Part shown: in pieces, positions 1-9,407 of the stretch
How positions within the stretch are numbered: the first letter of the stretch is position 1
How the letters are laid out: every line of letters begins with the position of its first letter
Assembly: GCA_032622095.1 (NCBI GenBank)
Contig: CP136064.1
Span: 178,264,247 to 178,328,246 of the forward strand
Origin: Siphonodentalium dalli
Taxonomy: Eukaryota; Mollusca; Scaphopoda; Gadilida; Siphonodentaliidae
Reading direction: 5' to 3'
DNA length: 64,000 nt
Made by a program: the position numbers and the translations under genes
Notes under the pieces: model-generated
Told to the model about the DNA's origin: nothing
Databases searched by the model: none
The model's input: only the letters and a program-made list of their open reading frames with translations

Positions 1-32
1 ATATATATTTTGAAGACCTCTGTCTGTATGTT

Positions 33-68
<36 letters not shown>

Positions 69-641
69 ATTAATACAAATCTACGATTCTCGACCGATCG
101 GGACGAAACTTGGTACGTGTGTGTAATTTGACCAGGCGGTGAATGTTGTCGTATTGGCATGCCCGTGCGGCGCCCGCTTCGCGCATGCGCAGACCAGATC
201 TCGGAAACGGGTGGAGCTATCGACTTGAAATTTGGTATGTGAATGTATCTTGCCCCGGGTACGAATTTTATCGGGTCGCCGAGCCCGTGCGACGCCAGCT
301 TCGCGCATGCGCAGACGAGATCTCGGAAACGGGTGGAACTATCGACTTGATATTTGCTATGTGAGTGTATCTTGCCCCGGATACGAATTTTATCGGGTCG
401 CCGAGCCCGTGCGACGCCAGCTTCGCGCATGCGCCGACGAGATCTCGGAAACGGGTGGAGCTATCGACTTGAAATTTGCTATGTGAATGTATCTTGCCCC
501 GGATACGAATGTTATCGGGTCGCCGAGCCCGTGCGACGCCAGCTTCGCGCATGCGCAGACCAGCTATCGGAAACGGGTGGAGCTATCGACTTGGAAATTT
601 GGTTTTTGAATAGCCCGGACAACGTCGGGCTCATCGGCTAG
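1..641 (+). repeat. Satellite composite unit A, copy 1
   Basis: This unit lacks only its first four bases at the window edge. A (TCTG)n tract follows the 5' block, then four CGCATGCGC-marked sites (about 181, 304, 426, 548) at 122-bp spacing. The 3' hairpin lies at 612-631 and CTAG at 638-641. Its counterpart is 4886-5530. Confidence 0.85.
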
Positions 642-1425
642 TCTCATATATATTTTGAAGACCTCTGTTTGTCTGTATGTTTGTTTGTCATTAATACAAA
701 TCTACGATTCTCGACCGATCGGGACGAAACTTGGTACGTGTGTGTAGTTTGACCAGGCGGTGTACGTTGTCGTATTGGCGAGCCCGTGCGGCACCGCTTC
801 GCACATGCGCAGACGAGAACTCGGAAACGGGTGGAACTATCGACTTGAAATTTGCTATGTGAGTGTATCTTGCCCCGGATACGAATTTTATCGGGTCGCC
901 GAGCCCGTGCGACGCAATCTTCGTGCATGCGCAGACGATATCTCGGAAACGGGTGGAGCTATCGACTTGAAATTTGGTATGTGAATGTATCTTGCCCCGG
1001 ATACGAATTTTATCGGGTCGCCGAGCCCGTGCGACGCCAGTTTCGCGCATGCGCAGACGAGATCTCGGAAACGGGTGGAGCTATCGACTTGAAATTTGGT
1101 ATGTGAATGTATCTTGCCCCGGATACGAATTTTATCGGGTCGCCGAGCCCGTGCGACGCCAGCTTCGCGCATGCGCAGACCAGATCTCGGAAACGGGTGG
1201 AGCTAGCTATCGACTTGAAATTTGCTATGTGAATGTATCTTGCCCCGGATACGAATTTTATCAGGTCGCCGAGCCCGTGCGACGCCAGCTTCGCACATGC
1301 GCAGACCAGATCTCGGAAACGGGTGGAGCTATCAATTTGGTTTTTGAATAGCCCGGACAACGTCGGGCTCTCGACTTGAAATTTGGTTTTTGAATAGCCC
1401 GGACAACGTCGGGCTCATCGGCTAG
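642..1425 (+). repeat. Satellite composite unit B, copy 1
   Basis: A 784-bp unit with five monomer sites. The 3' end is duplicated: complete terminal hairpins lie at 1350-1369 and 1396-1415, and only the second is followed by CTAG. A 4-bp slippage (GCTAGCTATC) sits near 1202. Unit 3017-3800 is the same type with only a few base differences. Confidence 0.85.
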
Positions 1426-1447
1426 TCTCATATATATTTTGAAGACC

Positions 1448-1479
<32 letters not shown>

Positions 1480-2058
1480 CCTGTCTTTAATACAAATCTA
1501 CGATTCTCTACCGATCGGGACGAAACTTGGTACGTGTGTGTAGTTTGACCAGGCGGTGGTCTTTGTCGTATTGGCGAGCCCGTGCGACGCCCGTGCAGCG
1601 CATGCGCAGACGAGATCTCGGAAAAGGTTGGAGCTATCGACTTGAAAATTGGCATGTGAATGTATCTTGCCCCGAGTACGAATTTTATCGGGTCGCCGAG
1701 CCCGTGCGACGCCAGCTTCGCGCATGCGCAGACGAGATCTCGGAAACGGGTGGAGCTATCGACTTGAAATTTGCTATGTGAATGTATCTTGCCCCGGATA
1801 CGAATTTTATCGGGTCGCCGAGTCCGTGCGACGCCAGCTTCGCGCATGCGCAGACGAGATCTCGGAAACGGGTGGAGCTATCGACTTGAAATTTGCTATG
1901 TGAATGTATCTTACCCCGGATACGAATTTTATCTGGTCGCCGAGCCCGTGCGACGCCAGCTTCGCGCATGCGCAGAGCAGATATCGGAAACGGGTGGAGC
2001 TATCGACTTGGAAATTTGGTTTTTGAATAGCCCGGACAACGTCGGGCTCATCGGCTAG
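1426..2058 (+). repeat. Satellite composite unit C, copy 1
   Basis: A 633-bp unit with four monomer sites. Its block after the microsatellite carries GACGCCCGTGCAGCGCATGCG, shared with unit D and absent from A, B and E. Unit 3801-4433 is the same type. Confidence 0.85.
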
Positions 2059-2080
2059 TCTCATATATATTTTGAAGACC

Positions 2081-2114
<34 letters not shown>

Positions 2115-2510
2115 CTTAATACAAATCTACGATTCTCGACCGATTGGGACGAAACTTGGTACGTGTGTGTAGTTTGACCAGGCGGTGGTCGTTGTCGTAT
2201 TGGCGAGCCCGTGCGACGCCCGTGCAGCGCATGCGCAGACGAGATCTCGGAAACGGGTGGAGCTATCGACTTGAAATTTGGTATGTGAATGTATCTTGCC
2301 CAGAATACGAATTTTATCGGGTCGCGGAGTCCGTGCGACGCCAGCTTCGCGCATTCGTAGACCAGATCTCGGAAACGGGTAGAGCTATCGACTTGAAATT
2401 TGGTTTTTGAATAGCCCGGACAACGTTGGTTTTTGAATAGCGCTGGGTAGAGGTATCGACTTGAAATTTGGTTTTTGAATAGCCCGGACAACGTCGGGCT
2501 CATCGGCTAG
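2059..2510 (+). repeat. Satellite composite unit D, copy 1
   Basis: The shortest unit, 452 bp, with two monomer sites. It ends in a broken plus a complete terminal hairpin: an interrupted AGCCCGGACAACGTTGG near 2412, then the intact hairpin at 2481-2500 and CTAG. Unit 4434-4885 is the same type. Confidence 0.85.
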
Positions 2511-2532
2511 TCTCATATATATTTTGAAGACC

Positions 2533-2566
<34 letters not shown>

Positions 2567-3016
2567 CTTAATACAAATCTACGATTCTCGACCGATCGGG
2601 ACGAAACTTGGTACGTGTGTGTAGTTTGACCAGGCGGTGGACGATGTCGTATTGGCGAGCCCGTGCGGCACCGCTTCGCGCATGCGCAGACGAGATCTCG
2701 GAAACGGGTGGAACTATCGACTTGATATTTGCTATGTGAGTGTATCTTGCCCCGGATACGAATTTTATCGGGTCGCCGAGCCCGTGCGACGCCAGCTTCG
2801 CGCATGCGCCGACGAGATCTCGGAAACGGGTGGAGCTATCGACTTGAAATTTGCTATGTGAATGTATCTTGCCCCGGATACGAATGTTATCGGGTCGCCG
2901 AGCCCGTGCGACGCCAGCTTCGCGCATGCGCAGACCAGCTATCGGAAACGGGTGGAGCTATCGACTTGGAAATTTGGTTTTTGAATAGCCCGGACAACGT
3001 CGGGCTCATCGGCTAG
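2511..3016 (+). repeat. Satellite composite unit E
   Basis: A 506-bp unit with three monomer sites. Its last two monomers match those of unit A, while its front end differs, so it looks like A shortened by one monomer. It takes the A position in the second higher-order repeat. Confidence 0.82.
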
Positions 3017-3800
3017 TCTCATATATATTTTGAAGACCTCTGTTTGTCTGTATGTTTGTTTGTCATTAATACAAATCTACGATTCTCGACCGATCGGGAC
3101 GAAACTTGGTACGTGTGTGTAGTTTGACCAGGCGGTGTACGTTGTCGTATTGGCGAGCCCGTGCGGCACCGCTTCGCACATGCGCAGACGAGATCTCGGA
3201 AACGGGTGGAACTATCGACTTGAAATTTGCTATGTGAGTGTATCTTGCCCCGGATACGAATTTTATCGGGTCGCCGAGCCCGTGCGACGCAATCTTCGTG
3301 CATGCGCAGACGATATCTCGGAAACGGGTGGAGCTATCGACTTGAAATTTGGTATGTGAATGTATCTTGCCCCGGATACGAATTTTATCGGGTCGCCGAG
3401 CCCGTGCGTCGCCAGTTTCGCGCATGCGCAGACGAGATCTCGGAAACGGGTGGAGCTATCGACTTGAAATTTGGTATGTGAATGTATCTTGCCCCGGATA
3501 CGAATTTTATCGGGTCGCCGAGCCCGTGCGACGCCAGCTTCGCGCATGCGCAGACCAGATCTCGGAAACGGGTGGAGCTAGCTATCGACTTGAAATTTGC
3601 TATGTGAATGTATCTTGCCCCGGATACGAATTTTATCAGGTCGCCGAGCCCGTGCGACGCCAGCTTCGCACATGCGCAGACCAGATCTCGGAAACGGGTG
3701 GAGCTATCAATTTGGTTTTTGAATAGCCCGGACAACGTCGGGCTCTCGACTTGAAATTTGGTTTTTGAATAGCCCGGACAACGTCGGGCTCATCGGCTAG
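3017..3800 (+). repeat. Satellite composite unit B, copy 2
   Basis: Same length and layout as 642-1425, displaced by 2375 bp, including the doubled terminal hairpin. One visible difference is GCGTCGCC near 3408 against GCGACGCC near 1033. Confidence 0.85.
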
Positions 3801-4433
3801 TCTCATATATATTTTGAAGACCTGTGTCTGTCTGTTTGTCTGTCTGTCTGTCTGCCTGTCTTTAATACAAATCTACGATTCTCTACCGATCGGGACGAAA
3901 CTTGGTACGTGTGTGTAGTTTGACCAGGCGGTGGTCTTTGTCGTATTGGCGAGCCCGTGCGACGCCCGTGCAGCGCATGCGCAGACGAGATCTCGGAAAC
4001 GAGTGGAGCTATCGACTTGAAAATTGGCATGTGAATGTATCTTGCCCCGAGTACGAATTTTATCGGGTCGCCGAGCCCGTGCGACGCCAGCTTCGCGCAT
4101 GCGCAGACGAGATCTCGGAAACGGGTGGAGCTATCGACTTGAAATTTGCTATGTGAATGTATCTTGCCCCGGATACGAATTCTATCGGGTCGCCGAGTCC
4201 GTGCGACGCCAGCTTCGCGCATGCGCAGACGAGATCTCGGAAACGGGTGGAGCTATCGACTTGAAATTTGCTATGTGAATGTATCTTACCCCGGATACGA
4301 ATTTTATCTGGTCGCCGAGCCCGTGCGACGCCAGCTTCGCGCATGCGCAGAGCAGATATCGGAAACGGGTGGAGCTATCGACTTGGAAATTTGGTTTTTG
4401 AATAGCCCGGACAACGTCGGGCTCATCGGATAG
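3801..4433 (+). repeat. Satellite composite unit C, copy 2
   Basis: Same length and layout as 1426-2058. Its terminal tetranucleotide is ATAG (4430-4433) instead of CTAG. Confidence 0.85.
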
Positions 4434-4455
4434 TCTCATATATATTTTGAAGACC

Positions 4456-4489
<34 letters not shown>

Positions 4490-4885
4490 CTTAATACAAA
4501 TCTACGATTCTCGACCGATTGGGACGAAACTTGGTACGTGTGTGTAGTTTGACCAGGCGGTGGTCGTTGTCGTATTGGCGAGCCCGTGCGACGCCCGTGC
4601 AGCGCATGCGCAGACGAGATCTCGGAAACGGGTGGAGCTATCGACTTGAAATTTGGTATGTGAATGTATCTTGCCCAGAATACGAATTTTATCGGGTCGC
4701 GGAGTCCGTGCGACGCCAGCTTCGCGCATGCGTAGACCAGATCTCGGAAACGGGTAGAGCTATCGACTTGAAATTTGGTTTTTGAATAGCCCGGACAACG
4801 TTGGTTTTTGAATAGCGCTGGGTAGAGGTATCGACTTGAAATTTGGTTTTTGAATAGCCCGGACAACGTCGGGCTCATCGGCTAG
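4434..4885 (+). repeat. Satellite composite unit D, copy 2
   Basis: Same length and layout as 2059-2510, including the broken plus intact terminal hairpins. Confidence 0.85.
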
Positions 4886-4921
4886 TCTCATATATATTTT
4901 GAAGACCTCTGTCTGTATGTT

Positions 4922-4957
<36 letters not shown>

Positions 4958-5530
4958 ATTAATACAAATCTACGATTCTCGACCGATCGGGACGAAACTT
5001 GGTACGTGTGTGTAATTTGACCAGGCGGTGAATGTTGTCGTATTGGCATGCCCGTGCGGCGCCCGCTTCGCGCATGCGCAGACCAGATCTCGGAAACGGG
5101 TGGAGCTATCGACTTGAAATTTGGTATGTGAATGTATCTTGCCCCGGGTACGAATTTTATCGGGTCGCCGAGCCCGTGCGACGCCAGCTTCGCGCATGCG
5201 CAGACGAGATCTCGGAAACGGGTGGAACTATCGACTTGATATTTGCTATGTGAGTGTATCTTGCCCCGGATACGAATTTTATCGGGTCGCCGAGCCCGTG
5301 CGACGCCAGCTTCGCGCATGCGCCGACGAGATCTCGGAAACGGGTGGAGCTATCGACTTGAAATTTGCTATGTGAATGTATCTTGCCCCGGATACGAATG
5401 TTATCGGGTCGCCGAGCCCGTGCGACGCCAGCTTCGCGCATGCGCAGACCAGCTATCGGAAACGGGTGGAGCTATCGACTTGGAAATTTGGTTTTTGAAT
5501 AGCCCGGACAACGTCGGGCTCATCGGCTAG
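4886..5530 (+). repeat. Satellite composite unit A, copy 2
   Basis: The full-length 645-bp version of the unit that opens the window, displaced by 4889 bp. It restarts the higher-order cycle. Confidence 0.85.
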
Positions 5531-5664
5531 TCTCATATATATTTTGAAGACCTCTGTTTGTCTGTATGTTTGTTTGTCATTAATACAAATCTACGATTCT
5601 CGACCGATCGGGACGAAACTTGGTACGTGTGTGTAGTTTGACCAGGCGGTGTACGTTGTCGTAT
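5531..5664 (+). repeat. Satellite composite unit B, copy 3 (cut by gap)
   Basis: Only the 5' block, the short TTTGTCTGTATG-type microsatellite and the start of the conserved block remain before the N run. The microsatellite pattern matches the two B units. Confidence 0.8.
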
Positions 5665-5764
5665 NNNNNNNNNNNNNNNNNNNNNNNNNNNNNNNNNNNN
5701 NNNNNNNNNNNNNNNNNNNNNNNNNNNNNNNNNNNNNNNNNNNNNNNNNNNNNNNNNNNNNNNN
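5665..5764. other. Assembly gap (100 N)
   Basis: Exactly 100 Ns, which looks like a placeholder rather than a measured length. The left side ends inside a satellite unit and the right side starts inside a tRNA gene, so the true junction between the two repeat fields is not in the window. Confidence 0.98.
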
Positions 5765-5827
5765 AGATGACTCTGAATTTAGCAGACTCTTAAAAGTCTG
5801 ATGCTCTACCGACTGAGCTAACCGGGC
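5765..5827 (-). tRNA. tRNA-Lys(TTT), 3' part lost in the gap
   Basis: The 5' end, D arm, anticodon and intron match the other copies. The T arm and 3' acceptor strand fall in the N run. This is an edge effect, not a pseudogene. Confidence 0.85.
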
Positions 5828-6078
5828 TGGTTGCTAGTGGGGCCACCATTTGCTTTCTGCACAAAACGGGTGATATCTATTTGAGAAGTTTGTGGCGCCA
5901 AATTTTAAGGCCAGAATATTATGCGCACAGCATATAAGTGGAATAATTTGGGGCTCGATTTTATTGTGTATTGCGCAAACACGCTATTTGATGTTTGTAA
6001 ACTATCCAATTGGGAACCAGGTGGTCGGGTGTTATGATTTTGTGATGGAAACCGAGATGGTGCATCGTTTTCGAGTAT

Positions 6079-6083
6079 AAAAA
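6079..6083 (-). terminator. Pol III terminator (T5)
   Basis: A run of five T on the minus strand begins after a 7-nt trailer downstream of the tRNA 3' end. It is conserved through the array. Two units, near 20401 and 28626, have four T. Confidence 0.85.
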
Positions 6084-6101
6084 CTAACGTCGCCCGATAT
6101 G

Positions 6102-6112
6102 GGACTTGAACC
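6102..6112 (-). promoter_or_regulatory. Pol III B box
   Basis: GGTTCAAGTCC on the minus strand fits the B-box consensus GGTTCRANYCC. The 10-bp deletion in the short units removes its first bases. Three other copies (changed bases 9333, 12555 and 15061) change its second G to A. Confidence 0.88.
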
Positions 6113-6126
6113 CATGACCCTCAGAT

Positions 6127-6148
6127 GACTCTGAATTTAGCAGACTCT
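6127..6148 (-). other. tRNA intron (22 nt) of the representative copy
   Basis: Removing these bases restores a 7-nt anticodon loop and a 5-bp stem. The intron contains TAAA, complementary to UUUA at positions 34-37, which is the usual anticodon-intron pairing of eukaryotic pre-tRNAs. It also contains AGTCTG, complementary to CAGACT at positions 28-33, and TCAGA, complementary to TCTGA at positions 39-43, so two hairpins can compete with the mature anticodon stem. Confidence 0.88.
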
Positions 6149-6166
6149 TAAAAGTCTGATGCTCTA

Positions 6167-6178
6167 CCGACTGAGCTA
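6167..6178 (-). promoter_or_regulatory. Pol III A box
   Basis: TAGCTCAGTCGG on the minus strand (tRNA positions 8-19) fits the eukaryotic A-box consensus TRGYNNANNNGG. It is present in every full-length copy. Confidence 0.88.
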
Positions 6179-6185
6179 ACCGGGC

Positions 6186-6448
6186 TGGTTGCTAGTGGGG
6201 CCACCATTTGCTTTCTGCACAAAACGGGTGATATCTATTTGAGAAGTTTGTGGCGCCAAATTTTAAGGCCAGAATATTATGCGCACAGCATATAAGTGGA
6301 ATAATTTGGGGCTCGATTTTATTGTGTATTGCGCAAACACGCTATTTGATGTTTGTAAACTATCCAATTGGGAACCAGGTGGTCGGGTGTTATGATTTTG
6401 TGATGGAAACCGAGATGGTGCATCGTTTTCGAGTATAAAAACTAACGT
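6186..6448. other. 263-bp spacer between tRNA genes (representative)
   Basis: The spacer holds no second tRNA and no ATG-initiated gene. A 62-codon frame exists only from GTG, and nearly all unit-to-unit differences within it change the amino acid, which argues against coding. The sequence CTCGAT inside it is the site used by the palindromic element in one unit. Confidence 0.8.
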
Positions 6449-9312
6449 CGCCCGATATGGGACTTGAACCCATGACCCTCAGATGACTCTGAATTTAGCA
6501 GACTCTTAAAAGTCTGATGCTCTACCGACTGAGCTAACCGGGCTGGTTGCTAGTGGGGCCACCATTTGCTTTCTGCACAAAACGGGTGATATCTATTTGA
6601 GAAGTTTGTGGCGCCAAATTTTAAGGCCAGAATATTATGCGCACAGCATATAAGTGGAATAATTTGGGGCTCGATTTTATTGTGTATTGCGCAAACACGC
6701 TATTTGATGTTTGTAAACTATCCAATTGGGAACCAGGTGGTCGGGTGTTATGATTTTGTGATGGAAACCGAGATGGTGCATCGTTTTCGAGTATAAAAAC
6801 TAACGTCGCCCGATATGGGACTTGAACCCATGACCCTCAGATGACTCTGAATTTAGCAGACTCTTAAAAGTCTGATGCTCTACCGACTGAGCTAACCGGG
6901 CTGGTTGCTAGTGGGGCCACCATTTGCTTTCTGCACAAAACGGGTGATATCTATTTGAGAAGTTTGTGGCGCCAAATTTTAAGGCCAGAATATTATGCGC
7001 ACAGCATATAAGTGGAATAATTTGGGGCTCGATTTTATTGTGTATTGCGCAAACACGCTATTTGATGTTTGTAAACTATCCAATTGGGAACCAGGTGGTC
7101 GGGTGTTATGATTTTGTGATGGAAACCGAGATGGTGCATCGTTTTCGAGTATAAAAACTAACGTCGCCCGATATGGGACTTGAACCCATGACCCTCAGAT
7201 GACTCTGAATTTAGCAGACTCTTAAAAGTCTGATGCTCTACCGACTGAGCTAACCGGGCTGGTTGCTAGTGGGGCCACCATTTGCTTTCTGCACAAAACG
7301 GGTGATATCTATTTGAGAAGTTTGTGGCGCCAAATTTTAAGGCCAGAATATTATGCGCACAGCATATAAGTGGAATAATTTGGGGCTCGATTTTATTGTG
7401 TATTGCGCAAACACGCTATTTGATGTTTGTAAACTATCCAATTGGGAACCAGGTGGTCGGGTGTTATGATTTTGTGATGGAAACCGAGATGGTGCATCGT
7501 TTTCGAGTATAAAAACTAACGTCGCCCGATATGGGACTTGAACCCATGACCCTCAGATGACTCTGAATTTAGCAGACTCTTAAAAGTCTGATGCTCTACC
7601 GACTGAGCTAACCGGGCTGGTTGCTAGTGGGGCCACCATTTGCTTTCTGCACAAAACGGGTGATATCTATTTGAGAAGTTTGTGGCGCCAAATTTTAAGG
7701 CCAGAATATTATGCGCACAGCATATAAGTGGAATAATTTGGGGCTCGATTTTATTGTGTATTGCGCAAACACGCTATTTGATGTTTGTAAACTATCCAAT
7801 TGGGAACCAGGTGGTCGGGTGTTATGATTTTGTGATGGAAACCGAGATGGTGCATCGTTTTCGAGTATAAAAACTAACGTCGCCCGATATGGGACTTGAA
7901 CCCATGACCCTCAGATGACTCTGAATTTAGCAGACTCTTAAAAGTCTGATGCTCTACCGACTGAGCTAACCGGGCTGGTTGCTAGTGGGGCCACCATTTG
8001 CTTTCTGCACAAAACGGGTGATATCTATTTGAGAAGTTTGTGGCGCCAAATTTTAAGGCCAGAATATTATGCGCACAGCATATAAGTGGAATAATTTGGG
8101 GCTCGATTTTATTGTGTATTGCGCAAACACGCTATTTGATGTTTGTAAACTATCCAATTGGGAACCAGGTGGTCGGGTGTTATGATTTTGTGATGGAAAC
8201 CGAGATGGTGCATCGTTTTCGAGTATAAAAACTAACGTCGCCCGATATGGGACTTGAACCCATGACCCTCAGATGACTCTGAATTTAGCAGACTCTTAAA
8301 AGTCTGATGCTCTACCGACTGAGCTAACCGGGCTGGTTGCTAGTGGGGCCACCATTTGCTTTCTGCACAAAACGGGTGATATCTATTTGAGAAGTTTGTG
8401 GCGCCAAATTTTAAGGCCAGAATATTATGCGCACAGCATATAAGTGGAATAATTTGGGGCTCGATTTTATTGTGTATTGCGCAAACACGCTATTTGATGT
8501 TTGTAAACTATCCAATTGGGAACCAGGTGGTCGGGTGTTATGATTTTGTGATGGAAACCGAGATGGTGCATCGTTTTCGAGTATAAAAACTAACGTCGCC
8601 CGATATGGGACTTGAACCCATGACCCTCAGATGACTCTGAATTTAGCAGACTCTTAAAAGTCTGATGCTCTACCGACTGAGCTAACCGGGCTGGTTGCTA
8701 GTGGGGCCACCATTTGCTTTCTGCACAAAACGGGTGATATCTATTTGAGAAGTTTGTGGCGCCAAATTTTAAGGCCAGAATATTATGCGCACAGCATATA
8801 AGTGGAATAATTTGGGGCTCGATTTTATTGTGTATTGCGCAAACACGCTATTTGATGTTTGTAAACTATCCAATTGGGAACCAGGTGGTCGGGTGTTATG
8901 ATTTTGTGATGGAAACCGAGATGGTGCATCGTTTTCGAGTATAAAAACTAACGTCGCCCGATATGGGACTTGAACCCATGACCCTCAGATGACTCTGAAT
9001 TTAGCAGACTCTTAAAAGTCTGATGCTCTACCGACTGAGCTAACCGGGCTGGTTGCTAGTGGGGCCACCATTTGCTTTCTGCACAAAACGGGTGATATCT
9101 ATTTGAGAAGTTTGTGGCGCCAAATTTTAAGGCCAGAATATTATGCGCACAGCATATAAGTGGAATAATTTGGGGCTCGATTTTATTGTGTATTGCGCAA
9201 ACACGCTATTTGATGTTTGTAAACTATCCAATTGGGAACCAGGTGGTCGGGTGTTATGATTTTGTGATGGAAACCGAGATGGTGCATCGTTTTCGAGTAT
9301 AAAAACTAACGT

Positions 9313-9407
9313 CGCCCGATATGGGACTTGAATCCATGACCCTCAGATGACTCTGAATTTAGCAGACTCTTAAAAGTCTGATGCTCTACCGACTGAGCTA
9401 ACCGGGC
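9313..9407 (-). tRNA. tRNA-Lys(TTT), T-stem mismatch variant
   Basis: One base (9333) changes G53 to A, breaking the conserved G53-C61 pair that closes the T loop and altering the B box. The same change recurs at 12555 and 15061. Activity is doubtful. Confidence 0.8.

Larger units (their letters stand above)
1..5664. repeat. Higher-order satellite of composite units built from ~122-bp monomers
   Basis: Ten head-to-tail composite units fill this region, the last one cut by the gap. Each starts TCTCATATATATTTTG, runs through a (TCTG)n tract and a conserved block (ACGATTCTCGACCGATCGGG), then two to five ~122-bp monomers marked by CGCATGCGCAGAC, and ends with a hairpin AGCCCG-N8-CGGGCT, six bases and CTAG. 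Unit lengths in order are 641 (lacking its first 4 bases), 784, 633, 452, 506, 784, 633, 452, 645 and 134+ bp. This gives A B C D E B C D A B, so positions 2375 or 4889 bp apart are nearly identical. Open frames exist on both strands, but 122 is not a multiple of 3 and the frames shift between monomers, so I call no gene here. Confidence 0.93.
6091..6185 (-). tRNA. tRNA-Lys(TTT) with 22-nt intron (representative copy)
   Basis: Read on the minus strand, all parts of a canonical tRNA are present. The acceptor stem is GCCCGGT/ATCGGGC with discriminator G73, the D arm is GCTC-AGTCGGTA-GAGC, the anticodon stem is TCAGA/TCTGA with loop CTTTTAA, the variable loop is GGGTC, and the T arm is ATGGG-TTCAAGT-CCCAT. 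The anticodon TTT (6150-6152) reads lysine AAA/AAG, and the body is of lysine type. The mature length is 73 nt without CCA, which is not encoded, as expected in eukaryotes. A 22-nt insertion lies at the standard intron site between positions 37 and 38. Pol III boxes and a terminator are intact, so the copy looks functional. This sequence is the type for the full-length copies. Confidence 0.95.

Noticed and set aside
1-5530. Many 75-150-codon frames on both strands of the satellite
   Set aside because: They arise because the 122-bp monomer lacks stops in several frames. The frame shifts from monomer to monomer, and both strands are equally open.
5892-6080. A 62-codon frame in nearly every 358-bp array unit
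   Set aside because: It starts with GTG, not ATG, and lies in the tRNA spacer. It has no recognisable domain, and nearly all unit-to-unit differences change the residue, so there is no sign of coding constraint.
6091-6185. Reading the tRNA as Leu(TAA) with a long variable arm
   Set aside because: The alternative stem CAGACT/AGTCTG leaves a 6-nt loop and no class II D loop. With the 22-nt intron removed, all arms fit tRNA-Lys exactly.
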